This document shows, piece after piece, positions 22,415 to 31,001 of a stretch of DNA of 32,721 bases (within the stretch, counting starts at the first letter, position 1; every line of letters begins with the position of its first letter). Under the pieces are notes generated by a model. It had not been told where the DNA came from. It made no database searches and saw nothing but the letters and a program-made list of their open reading frames with translations. Both the position numbers and the translations under genes were made by a program. This DNA comes from CAYNYM01 sp049366815 (GTDB taxonomy: Bacteria > Desulfobacterota > DSM-4660 > Desulfatiglandales > HGW-15): assembly GCA_049366815.1 (NCBI GenBank), contig JBMNCO010000187.1, forward strand, positions 1 through 32,721. The letters are read 5' to 3'.

Positions 22415-24928
22415 TTAACCCATAACCTGCATGGTCTTCAATATTTTTATTCTTTCGATTTCACCCTCCGAAAGTCCGCACACGTGTTTCATGATCTCTA
22501 TCGGCTTGAGTTCCACCCCAGCAATGTGTCTGAGCACCAACCTCATGCTGGCAGAGGACAGAAGGGTCATGGATTCCACGACTTCCTTACCGTTCACAAG
22601 TCGCTCTCCCTTTTTCCCTGTCTTGGTGATGGGAAATTGATCCGCATCCTGGAATCTTTTCAGCGCATCCTTGTCAAATCGTCCCCCCTCGAATGTAATC
22701 GTGAAGTGGCTCATCGTGAGTTTGGGGGCCTTTTTCTCAAGGGTGACATCGTCCATGGCGGTTATCCGGATTCCCTGCGGGAGCTGCTGCGCCAGCAATT
22801 CTTTTCCCCCGCTGAGACCGAGACCGTCATAGACCTCAATGTTCACTGTTTCATGGACGCTTTCCGTACCGACGGGCAGCGCCGTTGCGAAGGATACCTT
22901 CGGCATGGGATGATAGCCCTTGGAATAGACCAGATGCAATCCAGCCCTCTTAAAGGCCCGGATAAAGAGCCGTACAAGCTCGAGGTGGCTCAGATATTTG
23001 GCGCTATCCGTTTTCGTAAAGGTAATCCGATACTTTCTGGATTCCCGGGCTGTTTCAGCATCTCGATGCCTTTCGGATGAAAGCGAAGGCATTGGATCCC
23101 TCAACAAAACCGGAGCGACGGTCCTATGATCGCAGACACCGCATTCCAGACATTTCTCCCTGCAATCGGGAGTGGCCTTCCCATCCAGTGCCCTTTGATA
23201 TTCCTTGCTTAAATAGTCCTTCCTGACACCGGAATCAATATGATCCCAGGGCAATGTCTCAGCCGCTGACCTTTCTCTGTAGAGGTAGAAATTCGGATCC
23301 AAACCTGTTTTTTGCAGGGCCTCCTCCCAGAGAGACTTGTTGAAATGCTCTCCCCAGGCATCAAATCGGGCGCCCAGGTTCCAGGCCTCGATCAGGGCAT
23401 GGCAAAGCCGACGATCCCCCCGTGAAAAAACACCTTCGAACCAGCTCATTTCGGGCTGATTCCATTTGACGCGCACCCGTCGATCGTTTTGAAAGGCGGA
23501 TTGGACCATGCCGATCCGCCTTCGGCCTTCTTCGAGGGAAATCTGCGGCACCCACATAAAAGGGGTGTGTGCCTTAGGGACGAAAACCGCGACACTCACA
23601 TTCAGACCGGCCTTTTTCCCCCGGCCTTTGACAAGCGATATAATCTCCCTGGAAAGCCGGATGATATCCCTCACATCCTCCTCCTCCTCACCCGGCAATC
23701 CCACCATGAAATAGAGTTTGATGAGTTTCCATCCGGATCCGTAAACCGCACGGGCCGTCCTGAGGATATCGGCATCCGTCAGTCCCTTATTGATGGTCTG
23801 CCGAAGCCTGTCGTTCCCGGCCTCCGGCGCAAGCGTAAACCCGGTTTTTCTGACCCGCTTGATCTGCTCCAGCCATTGAGGATTCAGGCTGTCTATTCTC
23901 AGAGAGGGAAAGCTCACCGCCACCTTGTCCTCAAATTGCCGATCCATCAATGTCGTCAAAAGAGGGCCGATGCTGCTATAGTCTCCCGAACTCAGGGACA
24001 GCAGGGACAGCTCTTCAAATCCCGTCAATCCAAGGGCCTCCTCGGCATCTTGAACAACCTGTCTGGGATCTCTTTCGCGGACGGGTCGATAAATCATCCC
24101 GGCCTGACAAAATCGACATCCCCTCGTACACCCTCGGGCGATTTCGATGGACAACCGGTCATGCACCAATTCCGTGAAGGGCACGATCTGCCTGACGGGA
24201 AAGGGATGACGATTCAAGTCAGGCACAATGGCCTTTCTCACCCCGGGATAACCGGCAAGGGTCGGCTCTACCTTACGCACAGTGCCGTCGAGGTGGTATC
24301 GGGTCATAAAAAAACGGGGAACATATACACCCTGAATCTTGGTCAGTTCCGACAAAAGGTCATGTTTTGTCCAAACTTCCTGTGCCCTCACCCTCCTGAT
24401 CGTCCTGCAGATTTCAAGTGCCGCTTCCTCCCCGTCCCCCACCACGACGGCGTCGAACAAAGGCGCCATGGGTTCCGGGTTAAAGCAGGCAGGCCCTCCC
24501 GCTATCACCAGGGGAAATGGGGGCTCTCTTTCCTCCGCCAAAAATGGGATACCCGCCAGATCGAGCATGGTCAGGACATTGGTTGCGGAAAGCTCGTTTT
24601 GAAGGCTGAATCCCACAACATCGAAGGCGTTGAGGGGGCGTTGGGTTTCCATGCTCGTGAGAGGCAGCTTCCGAGTCCTAAGTTCCTCTTCCAAATCCGT
24701 CCAGGGGCAAAAGGCCCTTTCTGCAGCGATCCATTCTGTATCGTTTAGAATTTGGTAGAGTATCTTCAGCCCCACATGGGACATTCCCACTTCGTACACA
24801 TCAGGAAATCCAAGAGCAATGGAAACCTCTATGCTTGAATGGTCTTTTCTGATCGCATTTATTTCATTCCCAAGATAACGGCTGGGTCTTGAGATACGTG
24901 AAAACCAATTTTGCTCCAGTATGGACAT
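22415..24928 (-). CDS. B12-binding-type radical SAM protein fused to DUF2344 domain
   Basis: An 837-residue protein matching the TIGR03960 radical SAM family with a C-terminal TIGR03936/DUF2344 domain. Residues 1 to about 190 form a Rossmann/B12-binding-like region (VSIALGFPDVYEVGMSHVG, LVIAGGPACFNPEPMAP) without an evident DxHxxG cobalamin motif. The radical SAM core follows, with the Fe-S cysteines in CTRGCRFCQ (Cys267, 271, 274). A cysteine-rich stretch CREKCLECGVC (about 610-620) could bind metal. The final ~200 residues (FTKTDSAKYLSHLELVRLF, YSKGYHPMPKVSFA) are DUF2344. Function is not established; recurrent linkage to RNase G suggests RNA or ribosome modification. AGGGA is 7 nt before the ATG. 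It is probably co-transcribed with pilS upstream (74-bp gap) and rng downstream. Confidence 0.9.
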   Translation of the reverse strand: MSILEQNWFSRISRPSRYLGNEINAIRKDHSSIEVSIALGFPDVYEVGMSHVGLKILYQILNDTEWIAAERAFCPWTDLEEELRTRKLPLTSMETQRPLNAFDVVGFSLQNELSATNVLTMLDLAGIPFLAEEREPPFPLVIAGGPACFNPEPMAPLFDAVVVGDGEEAALEICRTIRRVRAQEVWTKHDLLSELTKIQGVYVPRFFMTRYHLDGTVRKVEPTLAGYPGVRKAIVPDLNRHPFPVRQIVPFTELVHDRLSIEIARGCTRGCRFCQAGMIYRPVRERDPRQVVQDAEEALGLTGFEELSLLSLSSGDYSSIGPLLTTLMDRQFEDKVAVSFPSLRIDSLNPQWLEQIKRVRKTGFTLAPEAGNDRLRQTINKGLTDADILRTARAVYGSGWKLIKLYFMVGLPGEEEEDVRDIIRLSREIISLVKGRGKKAGLNVSVAVFVPKAHTPFMWVPQISLEEGRRRIGMVQSAFQNDRRVRVKWNQPEMSWFEGVFSRGDRRLCHALIEAWNLGARFDAWGEHFNKSLWEEALQKTGLDPNFYLYRERSAAETLPWDHIDSGVRKDYLSKEYQRALDGKATPDCREKCLECGVCDHRTVAPVLLRDPMPSLSSERHRDAETARESRKYRITFTKTDSAKYLSHLELVRLFIRAFKRAGLHLVYSKGYHPMPKVSFATALPVGTESVHETVNIEVYDGLGLSGGKELLAQQLPQGIRITAMDDVTLEKKAPKLTMSHFTITFEGGRFDKDALKRFQDADQFPITKTGKKGERLVNGKEVVESMTLLSSASMRLVLRHIAGVELKPIEIMKHVCGLSEGEIERIKILKTMQVMG

Positions 24929-25002
24929 GTGTATTTCCCTGAAAAATTAAAATAGCGCCGCTCCTCCGCAAATGGGCATTCCCAAGGCACGGAAGGTTAT
25001 TT

Positions 25003-26727
25003 TCACCTCTCATTGTCGGCATTCCCGGATAAGAAAAACGGAGGAAGATGCAGCGTTATCACGGCCCCACCCTCCGGATGATTCTCACCACGCACCTCTC
25101 CCTTTAGGCCCTCTACAATCCTCTTTACAATGGCCAGGCCTAAACCGGACCCCTCCTCCTTGGTGGTAAAAAAAGGGGTAAAGAGGTGGGAAAGGGTCTT
25201 TTTGCTAAAACCTGCTCCCGTATCCCGAATGGCGACTTTCGCCATCTCCTGGACACCATTCGGCCTGTTGTCGACCGCCTCCATGCCGGTATCGACGTAA
25301 AGAGAACCTCCATCGGGCATCGCCTCACAGGCGTTTACGAAAAGATTCCACAGGACCTGTCTGAGCTGTTCAGAATCGGATTCAATGGTAATGGGCGTAT
25401 GCATATACGTTATCACATCCACCTTTCCCATCCACTTGGCGCTGTTCTTGAAAAGTTCGATAGAATCGCCGATCAACTGATTAAGATCAAAGGTTTTTAT
25501 GCGGGGCGGCGTGGGTCTGGCAAACCTTAGAAAGTCGCTGACCAGACGGTTGAGTCTGTTTATCTCTCTGTGGATGATACCCATCAGCCTTTGGTTAACG
25601 TCATCCCCTTCCAAGCCTTCCTTCAGCATCTGGATCGAGCCGCTGATAGAGGCCAAGGGATTGCGGATCTCATGGGCCACACCGGCCGCCAGTTCCCCGA
25701 TGAGGGCCAGGCCTTCAACCCTTTTCATTTCCTCCTCAATACGGCTTATTTCCGTCACGTCCTGAAACACCAGAATCTTTCCTTTTTGTTCTCCTTTTGG
25801 AAGGTGCAGAGGGGAAACAGCGCACCGAAGAAACAATGCATCTCCCCCTGCCCGCATGTAGGGGAAGTCGACAAGGGATCCCGGCTGCCGGGGTTCGGGA
25901 TTCGAGGATCCCAATTCGCCCCCCAAAGGCGCCTCCAAAGACGGAAGGACTTCATAAACCCTTTTGCCTATGGTGTCCCTGGCACTTATGCCGAAGATTT
26001 CCTCCGCCGCAGGATTGAATAAGATAATCCTTGTCTCCTCATCAAGGGTGATCAATCCAGAAGCAATGCTCCGAATGATCCTCTCATTCAAGGCCTCGAG
26101 TTTTATGATATCGTCCTGTTTGGCCCGCAGTTCCACGCGGCTCTTCCTGGCCTGTTCCGAAAGGTAACTGCTGAGGACGGCGACCAGGTAAAATGCAAAT
26201 GTATTGGCCAGAATGATATAAAAGATGTATCCATTCCGCAAGTCTTCGGCCGGAATCATCCATCCTCCGAAGGGATGGATCACCCCGTAATGATGTAGGC
26301 TCAGCAAAAGGCCATACAGGATGCTGCTTATGGAAGCGATAATCAGACCTCCCCTTTTATAGAGAATCATGCTTCCGTTTATAATTGTAAGGATGTAGAG
26401 AAAGGAAAAAAGGCTTTCCATCCCGCCGGTAGCATAGATGATCGCCGTTGCCAGAGCGGTATCCACCACCAACTGGGCATAGGCCAGTCTGACCAATCTG
26501 TTTCGATATCTTAGAAGGATGATGTAGACAAAGGTGAGGAAATATATGGTCGCGATCAGGAGATAATGGTAGGTCTGAATCTCGCCGAAATAGGTCCTGG
26601 TTTCTTTTACCTGGACAAAGATGGACGCCCCCAAGAGGAGGGTGACAAAGAGGACCCTCAAAAACATGAGCTTTTGAAGGCGTCCGGAAAGTTCCGCCCG
26701 AGGTCGATTCAGATCATGTTGCAGCAT
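25003..26727 (-). CDS. pilS: PilS-like membrane sensor histidine kinase
   Basis: A 574-residue two-component sensor. About six membrane helices (residues 22-190) form the PilS-type N-terminus, including VVDTALATAIIYATGGMESLFSFLY, a stretch typical of PilS. A PAS domain follows (about 212-325: LITLDEETRIILFNPAAEEIFG), then HisKA with phospho-accepting His352 (GVAHEIRNPLAS). The ATPase has N box NLFVNACEAMPDGG, G1 DTGAGFS and G2 GSGLGLAIV. In Pseudomonas, Myxococcus and Geobacter PilS works with the NtrC-type regulator PilR to control pilin transcription with sigma54. pilC lies 10 nt upstream, supporting the assignment, but no pilR follows. No Shine-Dalgarno is visible, so translation is probably coupled to pilC. 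Confidence 0.85.
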   Translation of the reverse strand: MLQHDLNRPRAELSGRLQKLMFLRVLFVTLLLGASIFVQVKETRTYFGEIQTYHYLLIATIYFLTFVYIILLRYRNRLVRLAYAQLVVDTALATAIIYATGGMESLFSFLYILTIINGSMILYKRGGLIIASISSILYGLLLSLHHYGVIHPFGGWMIPAEDLRNGYIFYIILANTFAFYLVAVLSSYLSEQARKSRVELRAKQDDIIKLEALNERIIRSIASGLITLDEETRIILFNPAAEEIFGISARDTIGKRVYEVLPSLEAPLGGELGSSNPEPRQPGSLVDFPYMRAGGDALFLRCAVSPLHLPKGEQKGKILVFQDVTEISRIEEEMKRVEGLALIGELAAGVAHEIRNPLASISGSIQMLKEGLEGDDVNQRLMGIIHREINRLNRLVSDFLRFARPTPPRIKTFDLNQLIGDSIELFKNSAKWMGKVDVITYMHTPITIESDSEQLRQVLWNLFVNACEAMPDGGSLYVDTGMEAVDNRPNGVQEMAKVAIRDTGAGFSKKTLSHLFTPFFTTKEEGSGLGLAIVKRIVEGLKGEVRGENHPEGGAVITLHLPPFFLSGNADNER

Positions 26728-26737
26728 GACGACGGGA

Positions 26738-27946
26738 TCAGCTTATGGCCCCGGCCATCGTGAAGATGGGCAGATACATGGCAATGACCAGACCGCCGAT
26801 GGCACCGCCCAGGAACACCATGAGGAGGGGCTCCAACATAGAAGTCAAGGCGCCCACGGCCGCATCCACTTCCTCATCGTAGAAGTCAGCAATCTTATTG
26901 AGCATGGTATCCAGGGCACCGGTCGCCTCACCAACGGAAATCATCTGGATGACCATTCCCGGGAAGATGTCATTTTCGGACAGCGGTTCCGCAATGGTCT
27001 GCCCCTCGGCAATGCTCCCTCTCACCTCGAGGATAATTTCCTCCAGGATGACATTGCCTGATGTCCGGGCCACAATGTCAAGGGCGTCCAAGATAGGAAC
27101 ACCACTCGATATCATGGTGCCGAGGGTCCTTGTGAATCTGGCCACAGCGACCTTTTTGAGAAGCATTCCAAAAATAGGGAGCTTCAGGGCAAGGTTGTCC
27201 GTGGCCCTTTTCCCCGCTTTTGTCCCCCTGTATCGCTTGAATGCATAAATCAAGGCGGCCAGGCCGAGAACCACCCAGTGTGCATTGCCCTTCAAAAACC
27301 GGCTCATATTGACCACCAGCTGGGTGGGTGCGGGCAAGGCCGATCCAAAACTGGAAAACATTTCTTCAAAGACGGGGATCACAAAGATCAGGATTACAGC
27401 GATGACGAGGACAGCAATGGCCATAACCACCAGAGGATAGGTCATGGCCCCTTTGATTTGTGATCTTAACTTCTGCGCCTTTTCCAGATATTCCGCAAGA
27501 CGGCGGAGAATGGTGTCCAGAATACCCCCCATCTCACCGGCGGCTACAAGGTTTACGAAAAGATCATCAAACACCTTCGGGTGCTTCCGCATGGCCTCAG
27601 CAAGGGTCGCTCCCCCCTCTACGTCCCTTGTGATCTCTTTCAGGATTCGTTTAAAAGTCGGATTTTCGGATTGTTCCGCCAGGATAGAAAGCCCTTGGAC
27701 CAACGGGAGGCCTGCATCGATCATGGTGGAAAATTGTCTCGTAAAAATCACAAGGTCTTTTGTCTTGACCTTAGGCTTCATGAAAGAGATGTTTTCAAAA
27801 ATGTCCTTCGGCTTGGGCTTAAGCTTCTTGACCGTAAAATTTCGTTTCCTGAGTTGGCTCAGGGCGATCTTTTCGTTTCCCGCCTCCAATTCGCCCTTCA
27901 GTTTTCTTCCCCTCTTGGTCTCCGCCACCCACACAAATTTCGGCAT
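26738..27946 (-). CDS. pilC: Type IV pilus inner-membrane platform protein PilC
   Basis: 402-residue T2SS-F/PilC family protein that anchors the pilus motor in the inner membrane. The N-terminus (FVWVAETKRGRKLKGELEA) and duplicated GspF domains are complete: LVIFTRQFSTMIDAGLPLVQGL in the first, FTRTLGTMISSGVPILDALDI in the second, with GEMGG and GEATGALD at matching positions. Three hydrophobic segments are visible, at about 170-195, 222-240 and 375-398. GGGGAGGAG precedes the ATG and a near-consensus promoter lies at 28041-28069. In related genomes pilB and pilT precede it; here the gene is first in its transcript and is followed by pilS. Confidence 0.95.
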   Translation of the reverse strand: MPKFVWVAETKRGRKLKGELEAGNEKIALSQLRKRNFTVKKLKPKPKDIFENISFMKPKVKTKDLVIFTRQFSTMIDAGLPLVQGLSILAEQSENPTFKRILKEITRDVEGGATLAEAMRKHPKVFDDLFVNLVAAGEMGGILDTILRRLAEYLEKAQKLRSQIKGAMTYPLVVMAIAVLVIAVILIFVIPVFEEMFSSFGSALPAPTQLVVNMSRFLKGNAHWVVLGLAALIYAFKRYRGTKAGKRATDNLALKLPIFGMLLKKVAVARFTRTLGTMISSGVPILDALDIVARTSGNVILEEIILEVRGSIAEGQTIAEPLSENDIFPGMVIQMISVGEATGALDTMLNKIADFYDEEVDAAVGALTSMLEPLLMVFLGGAIGGLVIAMYLPIFTMAGAIS

Positions 27947-28040
27947 ATCTACTCCTCCCCTGGCCGTTCACAATGGAAACGCTTTCCTCGGTTTCCGGCT
28001 AACCCATCGGAGATGCTCGTCCGCGAACACTAAGGCGCAT

Positions 28041-28069
28041 ATGTTAGAGGAATAGGTTCGGCATGTCAA
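28041..28069 (-). promoter_or_regulatory. Sigma70 promoter of the pilC-pilS transcript
   Basis: Minus strand TTGACA (28064-28069, perfect), 17-nt spacer, TAACAT (28041-28046). Transcription would start near 28034, about 90 nt before the pilC ATG. Confidence 0.65.
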
Positions 28070-28163
28070 GATATTGTATTTTCATAGAATGTGCCCATTT
28101 TCTCCCACCGGCACAGCCCAAGGGTCACCAGGCCGGGCTTTTTTATCCGAAGCCTGTTTCTTC

Positions 28164-28192
28164 TTGACAAGGGACGGATATTCAGTGATATT
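28164..28192 (+). promoter_or_regulatory. Sigma70 promoter of the biotin-carrier gene
   Basis: TTGACA (28164-28169, perfect), 17-nt spacer, GATATT (28187-28192, four of six). It gives a leader of about 40 nt ending in AAAGGAGG. It points away from the pilC promoter 95 bp to the left. Confidence 0.55.
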
Positions 28193-28238
28193 TGTGGCTC
28201 TTAAATATTTATCAAATAATCAAAAGGAGGAATTTGCT

Positions 28239-28451
28239 GTGAGTGATGTGACTGCTCCTATGGGAGGGAAAGTCCTTGATGTCAAAGTCAGTGTTGGCGA
28301 CTCGGTCAGTGAAGGTGATGAGGTTATCATCATCGAGGCCATGAAAATGGAATTGCCGATTGTCTCATCCGCATCCGGAACCGTGAAGGAGATCAAATGC
28401 AACAAGGGGGATGCGATCGAGGCGGAATCTATTTTGCTCGTGCTGGAATAA
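28239..28451 (+). CDS. Stand-alone biotin carboxyl carrier protein (70 aa)
   Basis: A minimal biotinyl domain. The sequence VTAPMGGKVLDVKVSVGDSV leads to IIIEAMKMELPI with the biotin-accepting Lys36 in the canonical AMKM, and the second half GTVKEIKCNKGDAIE completes the barrel. The Pro/Ala linker and membrane anchor found on larger carriers are absent. GTG at 28239 is the start: AAAGGAGG at 28223-28230 is at the right distance, whereas an upstream ATG would add 55 non-homologous residues across the promoter. Such small carriers serve acyl-CoA carboxylases or Na+-pumping decarboxylases (MmdC/GcdC/OadA biotin domain). With a decarboxylase beta subunit 1.3 kb away on the other strand, the latter is plausible but unproven. 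Confidence 0.9.
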   Translation: MSDVTAPMGGKVLDVKVSVGDSVSEGDEVIIIEAMKMELPIVSSASGTVKEIKCNKGDAIEAESILLVLE

Positions 28452-29085
28452 TGCCAACCCATTGACCTGAACCTTCAAAACCTATTTCTTGGAGGCTCCC
28501 CGCTGAGCAAGGCAAAAAGGATATCGCAAAAAGACACGTTGAAGCAGAATGGGAGGGCGGTCAACCCCGTATTGAACAGCAACACGCCAAGGGCACAACG
28601 ACTGCGCGAAAAAGGATTGGCGCCCTCTCAGCCAAGGGAAGCTTCCGAGAAATTGAAAAATTTGTGGTCCACCGAATCTGCGATTTCGGGACGGACTGCA
28701 ACTCCCCCGTAAAAAGGCACACAACATGTGCCTTACTGACTCCAAATCATTGCTGAAATGAATCTCCAGCGGATGTCTTCTCAAGAACTCGCCGGAGCCC
28801 GGACACATACCGTCAAGATCGGGGTGGCCCTTTTTCATAAAGATTCCAATGGGGGCCAGTCCTCAGTTGAGACAAGGAACCCGTCCTTTATCCCCCGGAA
28901 AAATTCAGAGAAATCGTCCGGCCTACCCTTGCACTGCCTCGATCCATTGACACACGGATGCCTTGATGTCCACCATCTCTTACAATCATTGGAGGCCCTG
29001 TGACATCAAAGTGACCATCCCTTTGCTCTTGGATAACCCCGAACCCGCGCACAGAGGCCAACCTGCACGCCCTGCCGGATCAGAC
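28452..29085. other. Gene-free stretch after the biotin-carrier gene
   Basis: About 630 bp between converging transcripts. I find no convincing gene: the longest frame (28482-28838, minus) is Arg/Cys/Trp/Phe-rich, has no ribosome site and is crossed by a terminator-like hairpin (28711-28734). An imperfect palindromic relation exists between about 28491-28513 and 28622-28650. It may be decayed sequence. Confidence 0.5.
28711..28734 (-). terminator. Second minus-strand terminator downstream of the decarboxylase genes
   Basis: AAGGCACA (28714-28721) and TGTGCCTT (28727-28734) form a perfect 8-bp stem with a CAACA loop. Read on the minus strand it is followed by T residues (28711-28713, extending the TT of the stem). 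It may back up the terminator at 29088-29119 or end an unknown short transcript. Confidence 0.55.
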
Positions 29086-29087
29086 AG

Positions 29088-29119
29088 AAAAACCCCTCGC
29101 CCAATGCATGGACGAGGGG
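29088..29119 (-). terminator. Intrinsic terminator of the gcdB-oadG unit
   Basis: CCCCTCGCCC (29093-29102) pairs with GGACGAGGGG (29110-29119), 10 bp with one mismatch and a 7-nt loop. Five T residues follow on the minus strand (29088-29092). It lies about 35 nt past the stop of the OadG-like gene. Confidence 0.88.
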
Positions 29120-29153
29120 CCTTCAGTTATTGGATCGAAAGCTCCTGAACTCG

Positions 29154-29621
29154 TCAGGCCTTTGCTCCCGCCTTTTTAGCGGCTCCCTTCTGGACCGATT
29201 TGGATATGATGCTTCCGGAAACCAGCATGCCGACAAACAGCACCAGGAGGACCACGAAAACGGCGATATACCGCAAGACAAGCGTCCCGATAATCCAGGT
29301 CCAGTTGTCTTTAATAATCACCACGGAGGTGGGCGTCTCATTTTTTGAGATCGTGATGGAATGCCATTTCAGTTTGCCATCGTCTTCGATGTATGTCGCC
29401 ACGTTCCAGTCCCGGAATTTGATATCCTGTGCGTTTTCCAATGCCGCCCTGTAGAACTCCACGACCTGATCATGGGACAGGGCGGTGGTCATTTCGAGGC
29501 GACCTTCTTCCCTTAATGTTTCTTCCCCCTGTGGCAGAGGAAGACCCAGAAAATTATCGGCAAAGGCACAGACCGGAATAAGCAATGCCAGGACCGTTAT
29601 CAACAAAATAGCTTTTTTCAT
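29154..29621 (-). CDS. Small membrane protein, probable OadG/GcdD-like decarboxylase subunit
   Basis: 155 residues. An N-terminal signal/anchor (MKKAILLITVLALLIPVCAFA) is followed by a soluble exported domain of about 90 residues. One long hydrophobic helix (about 113-142, IIGTLVLRYIAVFVVLLVLF) follows, then a short Lys/Ala-rich cytoplasmic tail. A single helix with a basic tail encoded next to the beta subunit is what is expected of the gamma/delta (OadG, MmdD, GcdD) assembly subunit of Na+-pumping decarboxylases. The exported domain is not part of classic OadG, so the assignment rests mainly on context. AAGGGTG precedes the ATG. It is 92 bp after gcdB and ends at a strong terminator. Confidence 0.6.
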   Translation of the reverse strand: MKKAILLITVLALLIPVCAFADNFLGLPLPQGEETLREEGRLEMTTALSHDQVVEFYRAALENAQDIKFRDWNVATYIEDDGKLKWHSITISKNETPTSVVIIKDNWTWIIGTLVLRYIAVFVVLLVLFVGMLVSGSIISKSVQKGAAKKAGAKA

Positions 29622-29713
29622 TTTTTCACCCTTATCGTCTGCTCACTATGCAAAAATATTTAATTGGATGATTACCTCAGGCATGGTTTTCAGCATGCAA
29701 GCCGCCGATCTCC

Positions 29714-30859
29714 CTAGTCAAACATCGCGATAAACATGCCTGCCGCCGCCGCCGAACCGATAACGCCGGCCAGGTTGGGACCGATGGCGTGCATGAGGAG
29801 GAAGTTCGTCGGATCATATTTCATGCCCTGAACCTGAGACACCCTGGCCGCCATGGGTACCGCGGAGACCCCTGCAGATCCGATGAGGGGGTTCCATTTC
29901 TCTTTGAGGAACAGATTCATGACCTTGACGGTCAGAATGCCTCCTATCGTGCACACCGCAAAGTCAATCAGGCCGAGACCGAAGATGAAGAGGGGTTTCC
30001 AGCTCAAAAAATTGTCCGCATGCATGGTTGCCCCAACGGAAAGACCGAGGAAAATGGTCATAATATTCATCAAGGCATTCTGCGAGGTGTCCACGAGCCT
30101 TTCCACGACCCCGCACTCCTTCATCAGATTACCCAGCATGAACATGCCCATGAGGGGGATGACCGCCGGTACGAGGAGGGCGACAATGGCGGCCGTCACA
30201 AGAGGAAAGAGCATCTTCTCCTGCTTTGAAACCGGCCTGAGCTGGCGCATCCTGATCTTCCTCTCCTTGCTCGTCGTCATGAGTTTCATGAGTCCCGGCT
30301 GGATGAGGGGGACCATGGCCATGTAGGAATAGGCCGCCAGGGCATTGGGGCCGAGCAGTTGGGGGGCCAGGTGCTGGGTCAAATAGATTGTCGTCGGACC
30401 GTCGGCCCCGCCGATGATACTCACGGACGCCGCCTCCTTGAGGGTGAAACCCGCCAGGACGGTCCCCGTAAAGGTGATAAATACGCCTAACTGGGCCCCG
30501 GCCCCCACCAGCAGGGTCTTGGGGTTGGCGATGAGAGGACCGAAATCCGTCATGGCACCCAGGCCGAGAAAGATGATGCAGGGGATGATCTCCCACTCCA
30601 ACCCATAGTGGTAGAAGACCCGGAGAAGTTGACCGTGACCTTCCTCGGTCCAGCCCATCAGGGGAACAAGGGGGAAGTTGACGATAAAAATACCGAAACC
30701 AATGGGGAGCAAAAGAAGAGGTTCATACTTCTTCGCGATCGCAAGCCACATGAAGAGGCAGCCCACGGCCCACATGACAACGATATTCCATTGGAAATTG
30801 TATACCCCGGTAAGATAAACAATACCTTTCAACATGTCTAGAATTTCATTGATGGTCAT
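29714..30859 (-). CDS. gcdB: Na+-translocating decarboxylase beta subunit (glutaconyl-CoA/oxaloacetate type)
   Basis: Integral membrane subunit of 381 residues that couples decarboxylation of carboxybiotin to Na+ export. Family-defining stretches: IIGGADGPTTIYL (conserved Asp needed for Na+ transport), AYSYMAMVPLIQPGLMKLMTT, LSVGATMHADNFL and the C-terminal SAVPMAARVSQVQG...HAIGPNLAGVIGSAAAAG. About nine membrane helices. The same subunit type serves oxaloacetate, methylmalonyl-CoA and glutaconyl-CoA decarboxylases. I favour glutaconyl-CoA because the benzoyl-CoA pathway genes dch and oah lie just upstream and that pathway yields glutaryl-CoA. Start ATG 30859 has GGAG 9 nt before it; TTG 30874 is less likely. 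It has its own promoter at 30930-30958. Confidence 0.9.
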   Translation of the reverse strand: MTINEILDMLKGIVYLTGVYNFQWNIVVMWAVGCLFMWLAIAKKYEPLLLLPIGFGIFIVNFPLVPLMGWTEEGHGQLLRVFYHYGLEWEIIPCIIFLGLGAMTDFGPLIANPKTLLVGAGAQLGVFITFTGTVLAGFTLKEAASVSIIGGADGPTTIYLTQHLAPQLLGPNALAAYSYMAMVPLIQPGLMKLMTTSKERKIRMRQLRPVSKQEKMLFPLVTAAIVALLVPAVIPLMGMFMLGNLMKECGVVERLVDTSQNALMNIMTIFLGLSVGATMHADNFLSWKPLFIFGLGLIDFAVCTIGGILTVKVMNLFLKEKWNPLIGSAGVSAVPMAARVSQVQGMKYDPTNFLLMHAIGPNLAGVIGSAAAAGMFIAMFD

Positions 30860-30929
30860 ATCCAGGCGCTCCAATAAAAAAAATTATTCATTATCAAGAT
30901 TACTCTTGCGCATCAAAGTTTAAACTGTA

Positions 30930-30958
30930 CCTATATTTAGGCCGTATTTTTTTGTCAA
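30930..30958 (-). promoter_or_regulatory. Sigma70 promoter of gcdB
   Basis: Minus strand TTGACA (30953-30958, perfect), 17-nt spacer, TATAGG (30930-30935). Transcription would start near 30923, about 65 nt before the gcdB ATG. An A/T-rich leader follows. Confidence 0.65.
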
Positions 30959-31001
30959 GAACAAAATGGGTTTTTCAAAAAATCGTCCTGATGATCTCTG
31001 T

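Noticed and set aside
28115..28144. Short hairpin AGCCC/GGGCT followed by six T residues, plus strand, upstream of the biotin-carrier promoter
   Set aside because: Stem of only 5 bp with a 15-nt loop, and no plus-strand gene lies upstream to terminate.
28482..28838. 118-codon minus-strand frame beyond the gcdB-unit terminator
   Set aside because: Crossed by a terminator-like hairpin, no convincing ribosome site, unusual Arg/Trp/Phe/Cys composition and no recognised family.
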